Shown: positions 1 to 5,632 of the stretch, in pieces
How the letters are laid out: each line of letters begins with the position of its first letter
Position numbering within the stretch: the first letter of the stretch is position 1
DNA from: Alphaproteobacteria bacterium
GTDB taxonomy: Bacteria > Pseudomonadota > Alphaproteobacteria > Rhizobiales > Beijerinckiaceae
Assembly: GCA_009921785.1 (NCBI GenBank)
Contig: RFXE01000102.1
Location: forward strand, 1-6,793
Direction of reading: 5' to 3'
DNA: 6,793 bases
Position numbers and translations under genes: made by a program
Notes under the pieces: generated by a model
Told to the model about the DNA's origin: nothing
Database searches by the model: none
What the model saw: only the letters and a program-made list of their open reading frames with translations

Positions 1-1608
1 TTGCGTGCTAATGGTGCCGACATTATTGCCGATGGCCGGTTACGTAATTTGCGCCGTGCTGTTGATTGTTTTGGCTTTCACCTTGCAACCGTCGATCTGA
101 GACAGAATTCACAAGTCCATGGCCGAGTGATTGATGAGCTGGTGGAGATGGTCGCGCCTGGCACAGCTTATAATCTCCGAAATGAACGGGAAAAAATTGC
201 GCTCCTCGTATCGGAGTTATCGACCGCACGCCCTCTGATGTCGTCGCATCTCGAATATTCTGAAGAAACGCTCAAGGAAATTAGAATTTTCCAAGTCGCT
301 GCGGCTCTCGTCGAAATCTTCGGACAACGCGCAATCGAGAATATGATCATTTCTAAAGCGGAATCCGTTTCAGATCTTCTTGAATTAGCGCTACTCAATA
401 AGGAAGTGGGCCTCGTCGATCATACGGGACAAACTAAGGTCAATATTGTCCCTCTCTTCGAAACAATTGATGACTTGCAGCGCTGCGCTGAGATTATGGA
501 TCAGGCTTTTTCAATTCCAGCCTACCGAAAAATTCTCGAAAGCCGGGGCAATCTTCAAGAAGTCATGCTCGGCTATTCAGATTCCAATAAGGATGGTGGT
601 TTTGTTACCTCCGGATGGGAATTATACAAAGCTGAGTTGCGACTCATCGAGGTGTTCAAACGTCACAATATTTCCTTGCGCCTCTTCCACGGACGCGGCG
701 GTTCCGTTGGTCGCGGTGGAGGACCAAGCTATGACGCGATTTTGGCGCAACCCCAAGGTGCCGTTGATGGTGCTATCCGCATCACTGAACAAGGTGAAAT
801 CATCGCGTCGAAATATTCCAATCCCGAAGTAGGTCGTCGCAATCTTGAGATTTTAGCGGCCGCAACACTTGAAGCATCATTGGTCCATTCGGATCAGGCA
901 CCACCAAAGCCTGATTATCTTGCGGCTATGGATGAGATTTCTGCGAGTGCTTTCTGTGCCTATCGCGGATTAGTTTATGAAACCGATGGCTTTCTCGATT
1001 ATTTCTGGAATTCCACAGTGATCAATGAGATCGCAACGTTAAATATTGGGTCGCGTCCTGCATCGCGAACTAAGTCACGCCGCATTGAAGATCTTCGCGC
1101 AATTCCTTGGGTCTTTAGCTGGGCACAATCACGTTTGATGTTGCCGGGCTGGTATGGCTTCGGTAGCGCGATCAATGCCTATCTCGAAAAACACGGCGAG
1201 CAGGGCCTTAAAAGACTGCAGGAAATGGCAATTATTTGGCCATTTTTTAAAACGTTACTTTCAAATATGGACATGGTTCTTTCGAAAAGCTCCATCGCCA
1301 TTGCCTCCCGTTACGCGGAACTCGTGCCTGATAAAAAACTTCGTGACGATATCTTCGGTCGTATTGAAACAGAATGGCGTGAAACGATCCGCAATCTCTT
1401 GGTAATTGTCGACAAGAAGACATTGCTTGCAGACAACCAACTATTGGCGCGTTCGATTAAAAATCGCTTTCCCTATCTCGATCCGCTTAATCACTTGCAA
1501 GTTGAACTGCTCAAGCAGCATCGAAACGAACCCGGTAAAAATCACGTGCTCGAGGGTATTCAGTTAACAATCAACGGGATCGCCGCGGGTCTTCGCAATA
1601 GTGGATAG
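1..1608 (+). CDS. ppc: Phosphoenolpyruvate carboxylase, C-terminal part (5' end outside window)
   Basis: PEP carboxylase adds bicarbonate to phosphoenolpyruvate to make oxaloacetate, the anaplerotic feed of the TCA cycle; it is a cytosolic tetramer. The reading frame is open from base 1, so the initial TTG is probably an internal codon and about 350-400 N-terminal residues (with the first catalytic His) lie upstream. Visible family signatures, numbered from the window edge: VMLGYSDSNKDGG at 188-200; the catalytic glycine/arginine loop HGRGGSVGRGGGP starting at residue 230; then RITEQGEIIASKYSNPEVGRR. The allosteric aspartate-site elements seen in the E. coli enzyme also appear present: Lys in MVLSKS, Arg in SIKNRF, and the terminal Asn in RNSG (residues 533-535). 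No internal gap or frameshift is seen. It ends 75 bases before iolC, with no strong terminator between them. Identification is very secure; being truncated by the window edge is the only limitation. Confidence 0.97.
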   Translation: MRANGADIIADGRLRNLRRAVDCFGFHLATVDLRQNSQVHGRVIDELVEMVAPGTAYNLRNEREKIALLVSELSTARPLMSSHLEYSEETLKEIRIFQVAAALVEIFGQRAIENMIISKAESVSDLLELALLNKEVGLVDHTGQTKVNIVPLFETIDDLQRCAEIMDQAFSIPAYRKILESRGNLQEVMLGYSDSNKDGGFVTSGWELYKAELRLIEVFKRHNISLRLFHGRGGSVGRGGGPSYDAILAQPQGAVDGAIRITEQGEIIASKYSNPEVGRRNLEILAAATLEASLVHSDQAPPKPDYLAAMDEISASAFCAYRGLVYETDGFLDYFWNSTVINEIATLNIGSRPASRTKSRRIEDLRAIPWVFSWAQSRLMLPGWYGFGSAINAYLEKHGEQGLKRLQEMAIIWPFFKTLLSNMDMVLSKSSIAIASRYAELVPDKKLRDDIFGRIETEWRETIRNLLVIVDKKTLLADNQLLARSIKNRFPYLDPLNHLQVELLKQHRNEPGKNHVLEGIQLTINGIAAGLRNSG

Positions 1609-1683
1609 TTTTGGGGCACTTCCAAACCAAATAACAGTAAACGCTCTTATGAAAAGTCCGTGTTAACAGATGGATAGTCATTA

Positions 1684-2754
1684 ATGACGACGAATAAAAA
1701 ATTAGATCTCATCGCTATCGGTCGCTCGTCGGTCGATCTTTATGGCGCGCAAGTGGGCGGCCGTCTTGAGGATATGGCGAGTTTTTCGAAAGCGGTCGGC
1801 GGATGCCCGACCAATATCGCCATCGGTACAGCTCGGCTGGGGCTTAAGAGCGGTCTGATCACCCGCGTCGGCGATGAGCATATTGGTCGGTTCATCCGCG
1901 AACAGCTCGAGCGTGAGGGCGTTGATATACAAGGCGTGCATACCGACAAAAGCCGTCTCACTGCTCTCGTCATTTTAGGCATTCGCGACGACAAATCCTT
2001 CCCGCTGATTTTCTATCGTTCCGATTGTGCTGATGGTGCAATCGATGAAAGCGATATTGATGAAAGCTATATTGCCTCATCACGCGCGGTTGTCGTCACG
2101 GGCACGCATTTCGCAAAATCGAACACGGCCGCCGCGCAGAAGAAGGCGATGGCATTTGCGAAAAGGCACGGTGGCAAAATCGTGTTTGATATTGATTACC
2201 GCCCCAATCTCTGGGGCCTTGCGGGTCATGGTGCCGGCGAAGAGCGTTATATCAAGTCAGGCGATGTCACAGCGCATCTTCAACCGATTTTGTCGCAATG
2301 TGATTTGATTGTTGGTACCGAAGAAGAGTTGATGATTGCGGGTGGCGAAGATACGCCCTTGGCCGCACTCAAAGCGGTACGTCAACAATCGAAGGCGTTG
2401 ATTGTGATGAAACGCGGTCCCATGGGTTGCGTTGTATTCCCTGATGCGATCCCTGACGACATTGAGAAGGGCATTAAAGGTCCGGGTTTTCCGGTTGAAG
2501 TCTATAATGTGCTGGGCGCAGGTGACGCCTTCATGTCAGGCTTTTTGCGCGGATGGTTACGCGATGAACCAATTGAAACCTGTTGCGCCTATGCCAATGC
2601 GGGCGGTGCCTTTGCCGTCTCGCGCCTTCTTTGCTCGGCCGAATATCCGACATTCTCTGAAATGACGCATTTCATTAAAAATTTTCAAGCGCCTCGCGGT
2701 CGATGCCGCCGCACGTGTTGCAAAAGGTCGCACGGGCTTCGGCATGTTGCTTGA
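1684..2754 (+). CDS. iolC: 5-dehydro-2-deoxygluconokinase, kinase-domain part of a frameshifted iolC-DUF2090 fusion gene
   Basis: This PfkB-family sugar kinase phosphorylates 5-dehydro-2-deoxy-D-gluconate with ATP in myo-inositol catabolism. The start context fits IolC: KKLDLIAIGRSSVDLYG at residues 5-21. The substrate-binding GGCPTN motif is at 39-44, FDIDYRPNLWG in the middle, GTEEEL further on, and the second PfkB signature NVLGAGDAF at 275-283, with catalytic base Asp281. The kinase homology ends near MTHFIK (327-332). The last 24 residues or so (Arg/Cys-rich, up to the stop at 2752-2754) do not look like the family and are out-of-frame read-through. The usual C-terminal DUF2090 domain continues in the next frame from about 2678. 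The ribosome site is weak (GATGGA about 9 bases before ATG). The kinase domain itself looks complete, so this piece might still fold and work. The family call is secure; whether a functional protein is made is inference. Confidence 0.88.
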   Translation: MTTNKKLDLIAIGRSSVDLYGAQVGGRLEDMASFSKAVGGCPTNIAIGTARLGLKSGLITRVGDEHIGRFIREQLEREGVDIQGVHTDKSRLTALVILGIRDDKSFPLIFYRSDCADGAIDESDIDESYIASSRAVVVTGTHFAKSNTAAAQKKAMAFAKRHGGKIVFDIDYRPNLWGLAGHGAGEERYIKSGDVTAHLQPILSQCDLIVGTEEELMIAGGEDTPLAALKAVRQQSKALIVMKRGPMGCVVFPDAIPDDIEKGIKGPGFPVEVYNVLGAGDAFMSGFLRGWLRDEPIETCCAYANAGGAFAVSRLLCSAEYPTFSEMTHFIKNFQAPRGRCRRTCCKRSHGLRHVA

Positions 2755-3415
2755 TGGTACGTATGGTCGCGAAGCCTTGTTTCGTGCAGCCGATCATGAT
2801 TTCTGGATTGGTCGTCCTGTCGAAGATCCGGGCTCACGACCGCTTGATTTTGAAGGCGGCGGATCACTTGCGGCAAAACTTATTGAATGGCCCGTCAACC
2901 ATACAATCAAGTGCCTGTGCTTTTATCATCCCGATGATTCCGCTGATTTAAAAGCCAAACAAGAACGTGAGTTATTGCGCCTTTATGATGCGGCACGAAG
3001 CTTGGGGCGTGAGCTTTTGGTCGAGATTATTTGCGGCAAACATGGCGCGCTTACCGATGATACCTCTGCCCAAGTGATGCGCCGCCTATATGATTTGGGA
3101 ATCAAACCCGATTGGTGGAAGCTCGAAGCACAAAAAACGGAAGAAGCATGGAAAAATATTGATCATGCGATCGAGGTGAATGATCCCTCGTGCCGCGGCA
3201 TTGTGCTTCTTGGTTTAGAAGCCCCCGAAGCCGAATTGGCAAAAGCCTTTTCGCTCGCCAAAGCGCATCATCGCGTAAAGGGCTTTGCAGTTGGCCGCAC
3301 CATCTTCGCAGATCCCGCACGAGAATGGCTTGCAGGTTCAATCGATGATCCTACCGCGGTCACACGGATGGCAGACTCATTTGCACGTTTGGTCGCGGCG
3401 TGGGAAAAAGCCTAA
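2744..3415 (+). CDS. DUF2090 domain of the IolC fusion, N-terminally truncated and out of frame with the kinase
   Basis: This is the C-terminal half of the long IolC form. In proteobacterial IolC fusions the kinase is followed by DUF2090, a TIM-barrel domain related to class I aldolases. It is suspected, but not shown here, to cleave 5-dehydro-2-deoxygluconate-6-phosphate. Family-like sequence begins about 2678 (IFKRLAVDAAARVAKG) in frame 2; the first in-frame ATG is 2744. Recognisable blocks are MLLDGTYGREALF, FWIGRPVE, EWPVNHTIKCLCFYHPDD, ELLVEIICGKHGA, GIKPDWWKLE, RGIVLLGLEAPE and KGFAVGRTIFADPAREWL. The domain's first strand and linker (normally containing ALNHIHWATT and AIDHR-like blocks) are absent, about 60 codons by comparison with remembered homologues. 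No good ribosome site precedes 2744. The fragment is therefore probably not a working enzyme alone. It ends 46 bases before iolB. Confidence 0.78.
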   Translation: MLLDGTYGREALFRAADHDFWIGRPVEDPGSRPLDFEGGGSLAAKLIEWPVNHTIKCLCFYHPDDSADLKAKQERELLRLYDAARSLGRELLVEIICGKHGALTDDTSAQVMRRLYDLGIKPDWWKLEAQKTEEAWKNIDHAIEVNDPSCRGIVLLGLEAPEAELAKAFSLAKAHHRVKGFAVGRTIFADPAREWLAGSIDDPTAVTRMADSFARLVAAWEKA

Positions 3416-3445
3416 CAAAAGCACCAAAACTCGGTGATCAATTCC

Positions 3446-3453
3446 GGTGAGGA
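3446..3453 (+). promoter_or_regulatory. Ribosome binding site of iolB
   Basis: GGTGAGGA lies 8 bases before the ATG at 3462, a good Shine-Dalgarno match that fixes the iolB start. It sits inside a small TTCC-N5-GGAA inverted repeat (3442-3454). That is too short to call an operator. Confidence 0.7.
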
Positions 3454-3461
3454 AATAGACA

Positions 3462-4280
3462 ATGTCACATCTTCTCGTTCATCCCTCACATCCCAATGCA
3501 GAGGGTCAAGTCTTGGCAATCACACCGCAATCGGCGGGATGGTCTTATGTCGGATTTGAAGTCTATCATTTGAACGATGGACAGCGCCTGTCACGTGAAA
3601 CGGGCGACAAGGAAGTCTGCCTCGTCATACTCACGGGTCGCGCGGCCATTCGCGCCGGTGCGCTGGAATGCGGTATTCTGGGCGAGCGCGCTAATGTTTT
3701 TGATGGGTTACCCTGGTCGGTCTATGTGCCCACGCATTCCGATTATACAATCAAGGCCGATGGTGCCTGTGCGATTGCCGTATGCTCGTCGCCTGCCAAA
3801 GCAAACCTGCCGCCGCGTGTGATTCCCCCTAGCGAGATCACGCAGGAGACTCGTGGCACCGGCACCAATACGCGCTATGTGCGCAATATCCTTCCCGATA
3901 CATCGCCGCATGCCGAATCCTTGCTGGTCGTCGAAGTCATCACGCCGGGTGGCAATTGGTCATCATACCCGCCCCATAAACACGATACCGATAATTATCC
4001 GCACGAGACTTATCTCGAGGAAACCTATTATCACCGCTTAAACCCGCCGCAGGGGTTCGGTTTTCAGCGTGTTTATACGGAGGATGGTTCGCTCGACGAG
4101 TCCATGGCGATCAGGGATGGTGATGTCGTTCTTGTACCAAAAGGCTTCCATCCGGTGGCAGCACCACATGGCTTCGATTTGTATTACTTAAATGTCATGG
4201 CGGGGCCGAAAAAGGCCTGGAAATTCACAATGTCGAAGGATCACGCCCATATTGGCTGGACTTCGACACCGGCACGGTGA
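3462..4280 (+). CDS. iolB: 5-deoxy-glucuronate isomerase
   Basis: IolB converts 5-deoxy-D-glucuronate to 5-dehydro-2-deoxy-D-gluconate, the substrate of the IolC kinase; it is a cytosolic, metal-dependent bicupin of the KduI type. The protein has 272 residues, the usual family length, with no gap. The first cupin contains QSAGWSYVGFEVYHL and ETGDKEVCLVILTG. The second holds the metal-binding block: PPHKHDTDNYPHE (His172, His174), followed by YLEETYYHRLNPPQGFGFQRVY with the conserved glutamates. PKGFHPVAAPHG carries a further likely ligand, His230. The start ATG is supported by GGTGAGGA 8 bases upstream. It lies between the broken iolC and broken iolA and appears to be the only undamaged inositol gene in the window. 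Its GC content is visibly higher than ppc or the helicase. Identification is secure. Confidence 0.96.
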   Translation: MSHLLVHPSHPNAEGQVLAITPQSAGWSYVGFEVYHLNDGQRLSRETGDKEVCLVILTGRAAIRAGALECGILGERANVFDGLPWSVYVPTHSDYTIKADGACAIAVCSSPAKANLPPRVIPPSEITQETRGTGTNTRYVRNILPDTSPHAESLLVVEVITPGGNWSSYPPHKHDTDNYPHETYLEETYYHRLNPPQGFGFQRVYTEDGSLDESMAIRDGDVVLVPKGFHPVAAPHGFDLYYLNVMAGPKKAWKFTMSKDHAHIGWTSTPAR

Positions 4281-4292
4281 GGCTTGCCTCAC
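4277..4292. repeat. Perfect inverted repeat overlapping the iolB stop codon
   Basis: GTGAGGC-TT-GCCTCAC is a perfect palindrome with 7-base arms and a 2-base spacer. The TGA stop of iolB (4278-4280) lies in the left arm. As RNA it could form a 6-bp stem with a CTTG loop. No T-run follows, so it is not a standard terminator. It may be an operator-like site or an mRNA-stabilising hairpin between iolB and iolA. The symmetry is seen directly; the role is unknown. Confidence 0.5.
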
Positions 4293-4303
4293 AATTGGGT
4301 TAC

Positions 4304-4318
4304 GGCTTAAGGAAAGCC
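4304..4318 (+). repeat. Small hairpin in the iolB-iolA leader
   Basis: GGCTT-AAGGA-AAGCC can form a 5-bp stem with a purine-rich AAGGA loop, 12 bases after the larger palindrome and about 40 bases before the iolA start. The loop resembles a Shine-Dalgarno sequence, but no start codon is suitably placed for it. This could be chance. Confidence 0.25.
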
Positions 4319-4343
4319 ACGATCAGGCGCAGATTTATCGGTT

Positions 4344-4350
4344 GAGAGGA
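4344..4350 (+). promoter_or_regulatory. Ribosome binding site that decides the iolA/mmsA start
   Basis: GAGAGGA ends at 4350, 8 bases before the ATG at 4359. An in-frame ATG at 4350 overlaps this site and so cannot use it. The start at 4359, giving MVQELTHFIGGK as in the family, is therefore preferred. Confidence 0.75.
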
Positions 4351-4358
4351 TGGTTGGT

Positions 4359-4964
4359 ATGGTTCAAGAACTCACGCATTTCATTGGCGGCAAGCATGTA
4401 AAGGGCACATCAGGCCGTTTTGCTGACGCGTTTTGGCCGATGACGGGCGAAGTAGCCTCGAAAGTGCCATTGGCTTCAAAGGCCGAAGTCCGCGCCGCTG
4501 TTGAAAATGCCAAGGCGGCGCAGCCCGCTTGGGCCGCAACCAATCCGCAGCGCCGTGCGCGTGTGATGATGCGGTTCCTCGAACTCGTTCACGCCGAATA
4601 TGATTCACTCGCCGAATTGCTCGCGAAAGAACATGGCAAGACGGTTGCCGATGCGAAGGGCGATATTCAGCGCGGTCTCGAAGTGGTCGAATTCTGCATT
4701 GGCGCACCGCATATGCTTAAAGGTGAATTCACCGATGGTGCAGGTCCGGGCATTGATATGTATTCGCTGCGTCAACCGCTTGGTGTTGTGGCCGGTATTA
4801 CACCGTTCAACTTCCCTGCGATGATCCCGCTGTGGAAATGCGCGCCGGCAATTGCATGCGGTAACGCGTTTATTTTGAAGCCATCAGAGCGCGATGTTGG
4901 TGTGCCGCTGCGCCTTGCCGAGCTCTTTATCGAAGCGGGTCGAAAAGCTCATTCCCCGCGTTGA
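4359..4964 (+). pseudogene. mmsA: Methylmalonate/malonate-semialdehyde dehydrogenase, N-terminal fragment
   Basis: The intact enzyme (IolA/MmsA, about 500 residues, CoA-acylating aldehyde dehydrogenase superfamily) oxidises malonate semialdehyde to acetyl-CoA and CO2 with NAD+, the last step of inositol breakdown. This 201-residue piece matches the family N-terminus from MVQELTHFIGGKHV through SLRQPLGVVAGITPFNFPAM (oxyanion Asn at 151) and GNAFILKPSERD (NAD-site Lys at 174). Family sequence stops at LAELFIEAG; the next few residues (RKAHSPR) are out of frame and end at TGA 4962-4964. What should follow, including the FVGSS nucleotide-binding turn and the catalytic Cys in the GERCMA block, is missing from the DNA. 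The fragment cannot be catalytic. Family assignment is secure. Whether the break is biological or an artefact cannot be told from sequence alone. Confidence 0.88.
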
Positions 4965-5541
4965 AAGCTTGAAGGTCGGTACATCGCTTGATCCGTCAGC
5001 CGATTTTGGTCCGCTCGTCACGCAAGCTCATCTCGACAAGGTTAAATCTTACGTTGATCTTGGCGTAAAGGAAGGCGCGACACTCAAAGTCGATGGTCGC
5101 AACTTCAAACTGCAAGGCTATGAGAATGGTTACTATATGGGCGGCTGTCTCTTCGACAATGTAACGAAGGACATGCGCATCTATAAGGAAGAAATCTTCG
5201 GCCCCGTACTCTCGGTCGTGCGCGCTAAGGATTATTCCGAAGGCCTCGCGCTCTGCAATGATCACGAATATGGCAATGGCGTAGCGATCTACACGCGCGA
5301 TGGCGATGCCGCACGCGACTTCGCGTCCAAAGTACAAGTTGGCATGGTCGGCATCAATGTGCCAATCCCTGTGCCGCTGGCTTATTACACCTTCGGTGGC
5401 TGGAAGCGCTCGGGCTTTGGTGATTTGAATCAGCACGGCCCCGATGCGTTCCGCTTCTACACCAAGACCAAGACGGTCACGTCGCGTTGGCCATCGGGTA
5501 TCAAGGATGGTGCGGAATTCGTCATTCCAACGATGCGCTAA
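4894..5541 (+). pseudogene. mmsA: Methylmalonate/malonate-semialdehyde dehydrogenase, C-terminal fragment in a shifted frame
   Basis: This is the C-terminal part of the same gene, now in a different frame from the N-terminal piece. The open frame has an ATG at 4894, but family-like sequence starts only around 4936-4942 with RVEKLIPRVESLKVG. The earlier stretch merely overlaps the N-terminal fragment. Conserved blocks follow: DPSADFGPLVT, KVKSYVDLGVKEGA, GYENGYYMGG, IYKEEIFGPVLSVVRAKDY (with the NAD-ribose Glu), HEYGNGVAIYTRDGDAARDF, QVGMVGINVPIPVPLAYYTFGGWKRSGFGD, and the C-terminus FYTKTKTVTSRW...EFVIPTM. It lacks the catalytic Cys and most of the NAD fold, so it cannot act alone. About 106 codons are missing between the two pieces: 1183 bases now, against about 1500 for an intact gene. 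The strong conservation of both halves suggests any loss was recent. Confidence 0.88.
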
Positions 5542-5560
5542 AGAGTCGCGATCGTAGCTT

Positions 5561-5588
5561 AAAAGGGCGCCATGTGGCGCCCTTTTTT
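5561..5588 (+). terminator. Rho-independent terminator of the inositol cluster
   Basis: AAAAGGGCGCC - ATGT - GGCGCCCTTTT forms an 11-bp perfect stem (7 GC-rich pairs plus 4 A-T pairs) with a 4-base loop, followed directly by a T6 run. It begins 20 bases after the mmsA stop and separates the cluster from the helicase gene. The A-run on the left means it could also work from the minus strand, but no minus-strand gene is seen here. Confidence 0.93.
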
Positions 5589-5597
5589 GTTAGACGC

Positions 5598-5626
5598 TTG
5601 ACGATGAAAGAGTGAGCGGCTTTGTT
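5598..5626 (+). promoter_or_regulatory. Possible sigma70-like promoter for the helicase gene
   Basis: TTGACG (5598-5603), a 5/6 match to the -35 consensus, is 17 bases from TTTGTT (5621-5626), only a 3/6 match to the -10. If used, transcription would start close to the ATG at 5633, giving a nearly leaderless message. That agrees with the lack of a clear ribosome site there. The gene needs its own promoter because it follows a strong terminator. The evidence is weak. Confidence 0.22.
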
Positions 5627-5632
5627 CAGTCA

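Noticed and set aside
1..3. TTG at base 1 as the true start of PEP carboxylase
   Set aside because: The family is about 900 residues long and the N-terminal third, including a catalytic His, is missing. The frame is simply cut by the window edge.
446..832. A 128-codon plus-strand frame inside ppc
   Set aside because: It overlaps the catalytic core of PEP carboxylase in another frame, has Ser/Arg/Pro-rich low-information sequence and no family signature; it is a shadow.
1609..1683. Terminator or promoter between ppc and iolC
   Set aside because: Only a 5-bp TTTGG/CCAAA stem (1610-1626) without a T-run and no credible -35/-10 pair were found. It is too weak to call.
2674..2690. Programmed +1 frameshifting at the A5T4 run joining the IolC kinase to DUF2090
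   Set aside because: A slip would join the frames but not supply the missing linker and first barrel strand, and the parallel break in mmsA has no comparable rescue. A deletion is the simpler account, so this is kept only as an alternative.
3442..3454. TTCC-N5-GGAA inverted repeat before iolB as an IolR-type operator
   Set aside because: The arms are only 4 bases and the right arm is part of the ribosome binding site. Chance occurrence is likely, and no second copy was noticed near iolC.
4996..5436. A 146-codon open frame on the minus strand, opposite the C-terminal mmsA fragment
   Set aside because: It is fully antisense to strongly conserved dehydrogenase sequence, its protein shows no recognisable domain, and such shadows are common opposite biased codons. 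It does not explain the mmsA break.
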